Part shown: one piece after another, positions 20,601-29,973 of the stretch
Position numbering within the stretch: position 1 is the first letter of the stretch
How the letters are laid out: every line of letters starts with the position of its first letter
Assembly: GCF_000485595.1 (NCBI RefSeq)
Contig: NW_014578246.1
Coordinates: 58,433-88,405, forward strand
Reading direction: 5' to 3'
Length of the DNA: 29,973 nucleotides
Origin: Priapulus caudatus
Taxonomy: Eukaryota > Priapulida > Priapulimorpha > Priapulimorphida > Priapulidae
The notes under the pieces: model-generated
Told to the model about the DNA's origin: nothing
What the model saw: the letters and a program-made list of their open reading frames with translations, nothing else
Databases searched by the model: none
Program-made: the position numbers and the translations under genes

Positions 20601-21319
20601 ATGTCCGGGCAAAACGCAGCGGACAGCGTGCCGGCCGAGGAGACAGAGATGGTCGACAAGTCGGCGCAGAACGGCACCGATCCTGCAATGGATGCGGAAG
20701 CGCCGCGCCCGGATCCCCGCCGTCGGTTCTCCCGGATGCACTCAGTGTCGAAACATCCGAGTCCGACGAAGTTGTCGTGGTTGCAGGCGTCGCTCGCCAT
20801 CGTTATCCTCTTCCTCGTCGTCGTCGTCGTCGTGCTTGTCGGCGTCATGGTGAGCGGACACGCCGACGACGACGCGCTCGTGAACGGCGACGGCGGCGCC
20901 GACAACGACCACGACGGCGAGGACGAGCAGCTCGACCTGCGACTGCCCGACGACGTCGTGCCTGTCACGTACGACCTGAAACTGCAGACGTTCCTCGATC
21001 CGAGTCAGTTTCGATTCACGGGCACCGTCGTGATACAGATCGTCTGTAAGGCGAGCACATCGGTGAGTCACGCTACACGCTAAGGACCTGGCCATCGACG
21101 AAGCAGCGGTCAGCTTGACAACGTGAACAGCTCGTACCCGGACCCTCGCATAGACGGCTTCGCGAATGACACGCGCAAGCAGCAGTTTAGTATACGGCTG
21201 GAGAACGGTCTGGATGAAGGGCAGGAGGTGAGGCTTGCTATACCCTTCAGAGGCAAGCTTCGTGACGATCTGTCAGGTTTCTACCTCAGTGAACATGTCA
21301 CCCCTGAAGGCGAGACAAA
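20601..21319 (+). CDS. M1 family aminopeptidase (aminopeptidase N type), first coding exon, frame-disrupted
   Basis: This encodes the N-terminus of a type II membrane zinc aminopeptidase, which removes N-terminal residues from peptides outside the cell. The ATG at 20601 opens a polar tail of about 59 residues with basic RRRFSR near 40-45. A signal-anchor helix follows at about 60-84 (valine-rich), then an acidic stalk (about 88-112), then the M1 N-domain start (LRLPDDVVPVTYDLKLQTF). The family-typical TLHAKDLAIDEAAV reads in another frame (21070-21114). GFYLSEH followed by EGETK returns to the first frame and ends at a GTAAGT donor (21320). So there is a net +1 near 21063-21066 and a -1 near 21117. 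The GAMEN and HEXXH motifs lie in later exons not found here. Confidence 0.8.
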
Positions 21320-21326
21320 GTAAGTA

Positions 21327-21371
21327 AGATATATATATATAATATATATATATATAATATATATATATAAG

Positions 21372-21406
<35 letters not shown>

Positions 21407-21411
21407 AACAC

Positions 21412-21458
<47 letters not shown>

Positions 21459-21514
21459 ACACACACACACAACACACACATATATATTATATATAATATA
21501 TATTATATATATAT
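21327..21514. repeat. (TA)n-(CA)n-(TA)n compound microsatellite
   Basis: Alternating purine-pyrimidine sequence begins directly after the aminopeptidase donor: ta-rich, then about 105 bp of ca, then ta-rich again. It lies at the start of the first intron. Confidence 0.95.
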
Positions 21515-21905
21515 GCGTGCGTGCGCGCGTGCGTGTGTGCTTGCGTGCGTGCGCGTGCTTGCGAGCGTGCGAGCGTGTGTGCTTGCGTGCGAGCGAGCGA
21601 GCGTGCGTGTGTGGTTGCGTGCGTGCGTGCAAGCGAGCGTGCGTGCTGTGTTTGCGTGCGTGCGTGGGTGGGTGCGTGCGGCGTCGTGCGTAAAAGCGGT
21701 GTGCTTGCGTGCGTGCGAACGAAGCGGCGTGCTTGCGCGCGTGCGTGCGTGCGTGCGAGCGAGCGTGCGTGGGTGCGTGCGTGCGTTCGTGCGTGCGTGC
21801 GTGATAGCGTGTGTGCTTGCGTATGTGCATGCGTGTGTGCGAGCGTGGGTACGTGCGTGTGTGCTTGCGCGCGTGCGTGCGTGCGTGCGTGTGTGCGTGC
21901 GTGCT
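21515..21905. repeat. TGCG-type tetranucleotide-derived repeat block
   Basis: About 390 bp of gcgtgc/gtgcttgc variants. It is strongly GC-skewed, with G and T on the plus strand. Open frames on both strands (Arg/Ala/Cys on plus, His/Ala/Arg/Thr on minus) are artefacts. Confidence 0.95.
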
Positions 21906-22429
21906 ATTCCGTTCACATCGTTAGCGAGGGCGGCGCTAACGTCACGGTAATACGTGAATCCTATTCTCCAGCAGCTCAAATCTGTAGATGTAGTCGTTTC
22001 CGAACCTCGGGCTATATATAGCGACTTAGCCATAATCAATGTTGCGCGTAGCACACGTCACACGTATATCACATTGTTTCTCTGTATATATGCGGGCAAG
22101 TCGCGTCGTTATGTCCCATTATCGTATCGTGTGTCAAAACACGCGCGCTCAGCAGCGTTCGGATACCCACAAAACTACCGTTCGCCGAAAAACACACTTT
22201 ATTTATTGAGTGTTTCTCGTTCTCTTCTCATCTCGAACGAAGAAACCGATATTTCTACTTCAAACCAACAACAGACTACGCGCGAACTGCAGCTATGGTT
22301 TCATGGAACGTATATCGCTTGTCTGTTCCTCGCCTCTACCCACACTGTTCATCCATCCCCCCTTCATCGACTCTTGTGCTGCGTACTAAATATCACTATT
22401 CTCCCCCCGTACCGTCGACATTATATCGT
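21906..22429. other. Intronic or intergenic sequence, no exon found
   Basis: I looked here for the next M1 exon (a segment resembling the region before the GAMEN motif) and found none. Composition is ordinary, without repeats. Confidence 0.4.
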
Positions 22430-23248
22430 CTATATTATCCGCCGATCCCGCCTAATTCTATATTATCCGCCGATCCTGCCTAATTCTATATTATCCGCCA
22501 ATCCTGCCTAATTCTATATTATCCGCCAATCCTGCCTAATTCTATATTACGTGCCAATCCCGTTTAATTCTATATTATCCGCTGATCCTGGCTAATTCTA
22601 TGTTACGCGCCGATCCCGCCTAATTCTATATTATCCGCCGATCCTGGCTAATTCTATGTTACGCGCCGATCCCGCCTAATTCTATATTATCCGCCGATCC
22701 TGGCTAATTCTATATTATCCGCCGATCCCGCCTAATTCTATATTACGCGCCAATCCTGCCTAATTCTGTATTATGCGCCGATCCTGCCTAATTCTATATT
22801 ATCCGCCGATCCTGTCTAATTCGATATTATCCGCCGATCACGCCTAATTCTATATTACGTGCCGATCCTGCCTAATTATATATTATGCTCCGATCCTGCC
22901 TAATTCTATATAATACGTGCCGATCCTGCCTAATTATATATTATGCTCCGATCCTGCCTAATTCTATATTACACGCCAATCCTGCCTAATTCTATATTAT
23001 CTGCCGATCCTGCCTAATTCTATATTATCCGCCGATCCTGCCTAATTCTATATTATCCGCCGATCCCGCCTAATTCTATATTATCCGCCAATCCTGCCTA
23101 ATTCTATATTATCCGCCGATCCTGCCTAATTCTATATTATCCGCCGATCCCGCCTAATTCTATATTACGCGCCGATCCTGCCTAATTCTATATTATGCGC
23201 CGATCCTGCCTAATTCTATATTACACGCCAATCCCGCCTAATTCTATA
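22430..23248. repeat. 28-bp minisatellite, about 29 units
   Basis: The unit reads ccgccgatcctgcc followed by taattctatattat, 28 bp. Variants differ mainly in the first six bases (atccgcc, acgcgcc, acgtgcc, atgctcc, acacgcc) and c/t at the GATCC(C/T)G position. Two-unit blocks are themselves repeated (around 22569-22700 and 22850-22970). It ends abruptly at ctata/cgaagcg. Confidence 0.95.
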
Positions 23249-23417
23249 CGAAGCGACGCGTACGGGCGCAATCACTGTCAGTATGAATAATCATTGCTCT
23301 AAATGAGAAGCCTAACGTTATCACCTGCAGTACGTCGTACCGGCGCGAGATCAATGAACTATAGGCGCCTCTCACTCTCCATTGTGGGGGCCTCATCGGG
23401 GGATATATCGCCTCGTA

Positions 23418-23669
23418 CAGGGGCGTAGCCAGCCTTTCCAAGAGGGGGATTCCTTCCAAGAGGGGGGATTCCTTCCAAGAGGAAGGATTCCTTCCAAGAA
23501 GGGGGATTCCTTCCAAGAGGGAGGATTCCAAACCTACTATATACTAAATAAACTTCGTTAAAATGTTCGTTTCATGCTTTTACATACATACTGTATCAGA
23601 TATTTGCTATTTTGATACAAACCAGGGGGGATTCCGGAATGCCAGCAATCGCCCCTGGCTACGCCCATG
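23418..23669. mobile_element. 252-bp element with GGGGCGTAGCCAG inverted ends
   Basis: The left end is CAGGGGCGTAGCCAG and the right end is CTGGCTACGCCCATG, an inverted match with one mismatch over 15 bp. The 5-bp tcgta precedes the left end and follows the right end, a candidate target duplication. Inside are about five tandem units of attccttccaagagggggg type (23437-23530). No coding capacity is present. Ends of this type are widespread in animal non-autonomous DNA transposons; the superfamily is left open. Confidence 0.75.
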
Positions 23670-24597
23670 TCGTAGTCGCCGTGGTCGCACGCTGTGAGTT
23701 TATTCCGTAGTTCATCACCGTGGGCACGTTCGTATTGGAAATGCGCGCGAAATATCCATTTTAGCTGACAGGGCGGTTAGACCGAGAGAGGCCACATTGT
23801 AATTACGCGATGAAGGAAACCCCGGCCCTCATCACAGTATATAGGCGGATGCTGTAGTGTCTTTAAGGTGTATATGGCTTCCACTTGCCGATAATGTTGG
23901 TAACTGCATGAGCGTTCTAATCTCATTGTAATCTGAGTGATTTCAAACACCAACGACCTCTATGTTTAATGACATTAACTTCTCGTTGGGTTGACACGTG
24001 AGAGGCAGGGAGGACCCTGGTCAAGGTGTATGGGGAGCTGATACGCTACTACTGCACTACCCTGACGTTGATTCGATCATAATTGCTATTAGATGCAGTA
24101 AAGCTATAAAGTTGACGATGGAGCGTCGGAATAGCTTGATACCGATTGCGGACCATTCCGCCATACACGTAGACACTACTAGATTAAACTGAGTTATGTG
24201 ACGCTATACCTCATAACAATAAGTATAATACTTCTAATTTATTAACGTACGCCATGTTTATAAGCATGTGTTTATGTCACATTATTATAGGCTACTATTA
24301 CTAGGCTCACATTATCATAAGCACTATTATAGGCTTGAATTTAGCATAACTACGTAATTGAGGCAATAACATGACAACCTTTTTAGTATCTTACTGGTTT
24401 ACCAGTGCTCAAGTAGTATTGCCACAATATGATTGAAACACAATTTTTACACATTCACATTCACATATACATTTAGCTAATGTGTGGAGAGGTGTAATAA
24501 TCCCAACATTGTGACTATAATTGTTAGTGTCAAAATTAGAGCACTACCGAAATACTATTGTTGCTGTTAGAAATACCGCGCACCCACTACATGTTAG
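23670..24597. other. Spacer without recognised gene
   Basis: AT-rich sequence. The open frame at 23998-24192 has no family signature. No M1 aminopeptidase exon is recognisable. Confidence 0.35.
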
Positions 24598-24675
24598 CAA
24601 GAGCGTATTAAGCACTTACTTAATTAATTAAGTAAGCAAGTGAGTAAGTAAGTATGTGCGTATTAAGTACTTGAT
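24598..24675. repeat. Foldback sequence with CAAGAG/CTTG ends
   Basis: A perfect 22-bp palindrome (24615-24636) sits inside caagagcgtattaag and gcgtattaagtacttg, which are partial direct repeats of each other. Its left end resembles the hairpin element at 29476. Confidence 0.6.
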
Positions 24676-25478
24676 GTTAGTGTTCGGATGTTAGTGTTCG
24701 GACACACACACACACCTATAACTGCTTCTTAAACGTCCACGGGTCTCTCTTTCCTACAAACGCAGTTGAATCAACAGGATCGCACACAAGGCTGAACTCT
24801 CACGATGTACATCAATGCGCACATTGATCGGCCTGATAGGTGGTAGCAAACAAAAACACGAACGTGTTTACAGTAAAAATGCAGAAAATTGTGAAACAGC
24901 TGCCGGCACTCACACCCGTCGCTTATCTGCGTGCAATCTACTTGGAATCCTAAATTTATTCGGTGCGTAACGGGGGTAAGAGGCGCAGCGAGAAGGAAGA
25001 TGCGCAGAGAGGGGTAACTAGGCGCAGAGAGGGCCGTAGGAGGGGGTATTAGATGGGTGGGCTAGCTAGACGTGTTCGCGTATGGAACGAATTTAGTATT
25101 ATCGAGAGCGCACCCTTACGGGAGTTGGGAAAGAAATTGAGAATGAAGAAGGAAAAGCGAGAATGAATTTCGGTGAATGCGTTCGTGACAGTGCATAATT
25201 CTACAATAATGGTGTATATCATGGTGACAAATATGGTGAATAATTTGTCATTATTCACCCCTGGCATAATCATGAGCAGACAACGCTTTATGGATCATGT
25301 CGTCTTGGTATAATGTAAATTATGAAAATTATAGACGTAATATCGAATTACGAATTTCAGCTCACGTACATTCGTTGACCAAAATATATACCGAGGGTTT
25401 CGTGGGAAGATCTTCGTAATCCGATAAACAAATAAACTGAATTATGACTATGTGCCATCGCAGAGTTGACTGATGGTA

Positions 25479-25479
<1 letters not shown>
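24676..25479. other. Spacer without recognised gene
   Basis: A short (AC)n run lies at 24703-24714. There is no convincing exon; the minus-strand frame at 25049-25273 is AT-rich and unplaceable. Confidence 0.35.
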
Positions 25480-25514
<35 letters not shown>

Positions 25515-25531
25515 TAATGTATATATATATT
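25480..25531. repeat. (AT)n microsatellite
   Basis: An alternating AT tract, interrupted once by agtataatgt. Confidence 0.95.
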
Positions 25532-25830
25532 TAATACACTATATTACAATCAGTCGTTATATAGCCACGAGCGATAGCTAGGCATATCTTTAAAAGTTCA
25601 AGTGCTTGTTAGTAGCCGCCAGTAACACTTCAAGATGCCGCAATGTTCTTTTAACATCTTGAACTGAAAAGCCCTCCGTGGGATTTCGTAATCGCATGTG
25701 CTGCAGGCCATGAGCGTAGCTACGGGTTACATAGAAGATGCGTGCTATGCGCCGACGCACGTGTCTTCGACGCTGCCAGATCATGTCGAGTAAAATGCGC
25801 GTGCAGGCGGAGCGGCGATATCAGTAATCC

Positions 25831-26035
25831 CTCCCCCCCACACACACCCACGCGTCGACCGCGCGGCGGCGCGCGCGACACGCACCCACACACAGCGCAC
25901 ACACGACACACATTCACGCACACGCAACACGCACGCGGGCACACACACACACTCGCGCGCACACGCACACGGCACAACGGCAACACGCACGCGCAAACAC
26001 TTCACAGGGACACGCCACGCACGTCACGCACGCAC

Positions 26036-26068
<33 letters not shown>

Positions 26069-26086
26069 GACACACACACACACACA

Positions 26087-26131
<45 letters not shown>

Positions 26132-26168
26132 CACAACACACACACACACACACAACACACAACACACA
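25831..26168. repeat. (CA)n block
   Basis: A ca-rich array with cgca interruptions in its first half. It faces a (TG)n array at 26341-26575 across about 170 bp of unique sequence. Confidence 0.95.
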
Positions 26169-26340
26169 TATGTGTGTATATATATATAGTTGACTCCGTA
26201 GAATCTGAGATCCTAAATACAGAGGCACTAATAAAGATTTGTGTAGCACTTACTGTGCATATACTCGTACTTCGTCTACTACTGTCTATGAGGCAACCTC
26301 CTTGGGCTAACCGCAAGGATGCAGGCTTGTACGTTGCACG

Positions 26341-26345
26341 ATGTG

Positions 26346-26409
<64 letters not shown>

Positions 26410-26463
26410 GTGTGGTGTGTGTGTGTGTGCATGTGTGTGTGTGTATGTGTGTGTGTGTGTGTG

Positions 26464-26511
<48 letters not shown>

Positions 26512-26575
26512 TGTGAGAGTGTGTGTGGGGGGCGGCGTGCGTGTGTGGGCGTGCGTGTGTGTGTGCGTGCGTAGC
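26341..26575. repeat. (TG)n block
   Basis: A long, nearly pure tg array with a few interruptions, in opposite polarity to the (CA)n block to its left. Cys/Val open frames here are artefacts. Confidence 0.95.
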
Positions 26576-26810
26576 ATTGTGAGTATATATTGTTGCGGTA
26601 ATAATAGGCTGCCTTTCATGTTTCTCGTATTGATTAACTGAGGGCAGGAGCAGAGGTCAAGAACAGAGCAGAGAACAGAGGACGTGTGTGTATTGCAGCG
26701 CCCGTTAGTTAACGAGCGGGTATAGTCCCGTAGAAACCATATTACAGGAAACTAGATCATCTAATTACCAATCCCCATGACACCAAATTATTCGCAATAG
26801 CCTATAAGCC

Positions 26811-26811
26811 G

Positions 26812-26846
<35 letters not shown>

Positions 26847-27262
26847 TATAGTAGCGTGCATGAGCGCGTTGCGTGCTTGTGTGTGTGTGGGGGGGGGGTT
26901 GCGTGTGCGGTGTAACGTGTACGTGTACGTGTGCGTGTGGCGTGTACCGTGCATCGTGTGCGTGTGGCGTGGCGGTGTGCTTGTGCGTCCTGCGTGCTGC
27001 GTGTACGCGTACTAGCACTGTCACAGCGTGCGTGTACGGTGTGCGTAGTACGTGTTGCTGGTACGTGTGCGTGTGCCGTGTTGAAGTGTACGTGTACGTG
27101 TACGTGTACGTGTAGCGTGTACGGTACGTGTAACGTGTACGTGTAACGTGTACGTGTAACGTGTACGTGTGCAGTTACGTGTACGTGTACTTTTGCTGCA
27201 TGTATGTGTTACGTGGCATGTGTGTGTATGTGCGTGCGTGAGCATACGTGCGTGTGTGTCGT
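26811..27262. repeat. TGCG and (GTACGT) repeat block
   Basis: It begins with about nine tgcg units, includes a run of nine or more G near 26890, and grades into acgtgt hexamers (about 27085-27192). Confidence 0.9.
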
Positions 27263-27715
27263 GCGTTGCCAACCCCGCCCCGGTAGCTGTTAAGGCGAAA
27301 TTTTAAAACTGCGATCGACAGGTGAATCTTTAATTAAGCGGATATTCGAGCAATTAACTGGTTAATTCAGTTGAATCTTCGCCATCACTCTCGTAAAGTT
27401 GCTGGTGCGATCCAGTGGATAATTTCATTGTAGAAGATCAGTTTTCCGTGGTATCTTAAGTAAAGATCAGCAATCTGCATCCGTCCACTCTTTCTATACT
27501 TGCAGTCGACGAAAGTAAAGAAACATGAACTAATACAGCGCGTCCGTAATCAAACAACAGCTCCGCCGTATTATACAACTGTCGATGTCACACGCTACGT
27601 CCTCATATCGTCAGAAATTGTCACGCCGTTAACAGTGTTACTGTTGTCCAGCGATGCCACTGGTTACCCAAAAATATATAATGAGAAAGCATGCGTTTAA
27701 CGTTATGTCATTGTG
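27263..27715. other. Spacer without recognised gene
   Basis: Ordinary-composition sequence between repeat blocks. A near-palindrome occurs around 27350-27372. No exon or RNA gene is recognised. Confidence 0.35.
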
Positions 27716-27800
27716 TGTTGTGTGTGGTGATGTGTGTGTGTGTGTGATGTGTGTGTGTGTGTGTGCGTGTGTGCGTGCCGTGCGTGCGTGCGGGCATGCG
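27716..27800. repeat. (TG)n and GTGC repeat
   Basis: A short TG array grading into gcgt units. Confidence 0.85.
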
Positions 27801-28035
27801 GTGGTGGTCGCGCGTGTTCGCATGTGTAGTCTATCACACATAATACGTTTGCTGTTCAGACAACAGAACAAGTGGATGAAGTCGCTGTGTGTGGCGCGTG
27901 TAACTGCATGGTGCACACACACATGGCATCTCAGCATCATCTATAGCTTACATACATATACATGTCTCCGTGTCGCGACGCCTTTCACTGGGCGACCAGC
28001 TGGGCACATCTTGTGAGGTTTCTGTAGTAATGCCA

Positions 28036-28396
28036 GGTGCGTATGTGTGTGGTATGCGGCGTGCGTACGTGTGATGTATGCGGTGGATGTGTTGTATGCG
28101 TGTGGTGTGTGTGTGGTGTGTGTGTGTGTGGTGTGTTGTGTGTGTGTGTTGTGGTTTGTGTGTGGTGCATGCGTGCGTGCGTAACGTGGTCGTGTAGTGC
28201 GTCAGTTGCGTGGTTAGGTGTGCTGTGTGTGTGTGTTGTGTGTGTGTTGTGTGTGTGGTGGTGTGTGTGTGTGGCTAGCGTGCGTGCGTGCGTACGTGCG
28301 TGTATGCGTGTATTCGGTGTGTGGTGTGTGTGGTGGTGTGTGTGTGTGTGTGTGTGTGTGTTGCAGCGTGGTGCGTACGTGCGTTATGCGTGTATG

Positions 28397-28453
<57 letters not shown>

Positions 28454-28489
28454 TGTGTGTGTGCGTGCGTGCGTGCGTGCGTGCTCGCC
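28036..28489. repeat. (TG)n and TGCG repeat block
   Basis: About 450 bp of interrupted tg repeats with tgcg clusters at both ends. The Cys/Val frames on plus and His/Thr frames on minus are artefacts. Confidence 0.93.
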
Positions 28490-28730
28490 TTGACACATAT
28501 GCACGAACGCATCAGTTTAGCAAGACGCTGAGATTATTGCCAGCTTACACGTACGCGCACACGCGCGTACATAATCATACTCGGCTTCACAAAATGCCTT
28601 TACAGCTTCGTTGTTTGTTTGCGCACGTATATATATCGATTGCGCGAGCAGGAAATTCGAGAGCGCCACCTATCGACGGGAAGAGTTGCACGTGTAAGCG
28701 TGATTAACTCCAGGATGATAGTTATATTAT

Positions 28731-28778
28731 TATCAAGAGTAAGATAATATAGGATCCTATATTATCTTACTCCTGATA
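28731..28778. repeat. Hairpin element 1 (near-perfect palindrome)
   Basis: A perfect 36-bp palindrome at 28737-28772, centred on GGATCC, extends to 48 bp with one mismatch pair. The outer arms read tatcaagagtaag and its inverse. It belongs to the CAAGAG family seen four more times nearby. Confidence 0.85.
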
Positions 28779-29297
28779 TTATATAGGGCAGGTGTTTAGG
28801 CGAACGCTGTATCAGTGCTACAGCCCCCTACACACAACGCCGAGATATTTTGCGCTAATGAGGCTTGGAAGGCTTCTAATTATTCCACGGCCAATGCACC
28901 CTCCGAGGTTTACTTGCTGAGGTTGATTTCCGATCGAGCATATAAATAAATAAATAATTATATATATATAAATTACATATATCGATCTTAGCTGATTATA
29001 AAGCAAAGGTCACGGACTAGCGGGTACGTGTAAAAATGGCTATCGACATTTTCCACTGGTGGAACTATGTAGTCTATTGTTGTAGCTTGTCTTACTCGCA
29101 TTACAGATCTCATTCCTTAATTGCTTATTCCTTATACGTACACTTCGCGCGCTTGCAGCCACAAATTTCCTGTAATTACTGTAATTTATTATTTTAAACA
29201 CAAATGTAATAATCCGTTTTTTCAAAACCCAAAATGCTAGCAACCTGTGCATGCAGTTACGTACAAGATAGTTAAATCACAATTGTACGACTATTGG

Positions 29298-29352
29298 ATA
29301 ATATTAAGAGTACATAACATAGTACATCTCTTTTATGTACTCTTGATAATAT
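29298..29352. repeat. Hairpin element 2
   Basis: The arms ataatattaagagtacataa and its near-inverse enclose 15 bp, with two mismatches in about 20 pairs. Confidence 0.8.
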
Positions 29353-29475
29353 AGTACGCAGTAGCATATGTTTATAGATAGTGTTTTCTCGTTACACTAA
29401 TTATGCGTTCTGCGTACGACCCCGGCTGAGAATTTACTAGGAATCGATAGAAACTGTTCCACTGCTTATGTATAT

Positions 29476-29519
29476 TAACAAGAGCGTATATCATCAAGTA
29501 TCTTTATACGATCTTGATA
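29476..29519. repeat. Hairpin element 3
   Basis: The arms ttaacaagagcgtata and tatacgatcttgataa-like enclose 14 bp, with two mismatches in 15 pairs. Confidence 0.65.
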
Positions 29520-29811
29520 TTATTTAATGTGTCAGTCATTCCCCGTGTATCGCCCGCGGAATGTCTCCGGGTGTATTTTAGATGAACGAGTCGATCCATC
29601 ATTAAAACACAACGTCATGCAATAATTTGCAGATAAAGTCAAAATCCAGGGTTCTGTCACGAAAAGCAGGTGTGTCGTAGATTAATCTACAGCTTCGTTG
29701 CCTCGCGCTGGTTGAGTGCAACGCTCGTGTAAAATCATTTAGCCCAACAACATAGAATTCATCTCTGTCTTATTATTCTCTCTATTATCTCGAATTCATC
29801 TCTATTATGAG

Positions 29812-29892
29812 CTCTTGATCTATATCTATATCAAGAGTACACAATGGAAGATTATGTACCCCCCATAATGTCTCCCATTATATACTCTTGAT
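29812..29892. repeat. Hairpin elements 4 and 5, adjoining
   Basis: ctcttgat and atcaagag (29812-29837) form one hairpin. The same atcaagag then starts a second (29830-29892), whose arms atcaagagtacacaatgg and its inverse match at 16 of 18 positions around a cccccc core. Confidence 0.75.
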
Positions 29893-29895
29893 CTA

Positions 29896-29973
<78 letters not shown>
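29891..29973. repeat. (TATC)n microsatellite, truncated by the window end
   Basis: A tetranucleotide array beginning at the end of hairpin element 5 and running off the window. It has the same motif as the array at 10606-11024. Confidence 0.95.

Noticed and set aside
21063-21068. GTGAGT as the real exon 1 donor of the aminopeptidase
   Set aside because: Family-typical coding sequence continues immediately after it, leaving no room for an intron, so a small indel is more likely.
21503-22054. 183-codon Arg/Thr/His-rich minus-strand frame
   Set aside because: It lies almost wholly within the TGCG repeat block opposite the aminopeptidase intron.
22430-23248. Possible CRISPR-like array
   Set aside because: Repeat units are contiguous with no unique spacers, and the genome is eukaryotic; this is a minisatellite.

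Overview
This is a eukaryotic, almost certainly animal, genomic window. Its genes are split by GT-AG introns, it contains very dense simple repeats and small transposon remnants, and its two recognisable gene families have animal-type architectures: SLC16-type monocarboxylate transporters and a type II membrane M1 aminopeptidase. The non-coding texture (tetranucleotide arrays, minisatellites, MITEs, recent tandem duplicates) fits a marine invertebrate draft assembly, but I cannot name a species.

Region 1 (about 0.9-16.8 kb) is a tandem array of monocarboxylate-transporter-like (MCT, SLC16, MFS) genes on the minus strand. Each unit runs right to left as 5' flank, exon 1, exon 2, exon 3, exon 4, then a (TC)n tract and a dispersed repeat called E here. 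Copy 1 (2257-6582) joins in frame across four exons to 442 codons plus stop; its 77-residue last exon was found by splice reading. Copy 2 (9750-12546) has exons 2-4 but no exon 1, and lacks 33 codons in exon 3. Copy 3 (12912-14589) has exons 1-3, is frameshifted in exon 3 and has no exon 4. A run of 10 Ns at 12744-12753 lies between copies 2 and 3, so the missing exons may lie in the gap, or the two partial copies may be one locus misassembled. The block about 2590-4780, in intron 3 of copy 1, is a noisy, insertion-rich version of sequence that is clean at 7265-9256 and 15245-16770, as expected of unpolished long-read gap filling.

Region 2 (16.8-20.2 kb) is non-coding: a 39-bp minisatellite, a large (CA)n block, a composite of inverted-repeat elements (19207-20218), and inside it a 94-bp MITE with Tigger/pogo-like ends flanked by TA.

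Region 3 (20.4-21.3 kb, plus strand) carries the first coding exon of an M1 aminopeptidase (aminopeptidase N type): cytoplasmic tail, signal anchor, acidic stalk and start of the N-terminal M1 domain, ending at a GTAAGT donor. Two opposite single-base-type frameshifts interrupt it. No later exon was found; the catalytic HEXXH exon is not visible.

Region 4 (21.3-29.97 kb) is repeat-rich: (TA)n/(CA)n, TGCG-type arrays, a 28-bp minisatellite of about 29 units, a 252-bp TIR element with internal repeats, facing (CA)n and (TG)n arrays, a scattered family of short foldback elements with CAAGAG/CTCTTG ends, and a terminal (TATC)n array. No protein gene is supported there.
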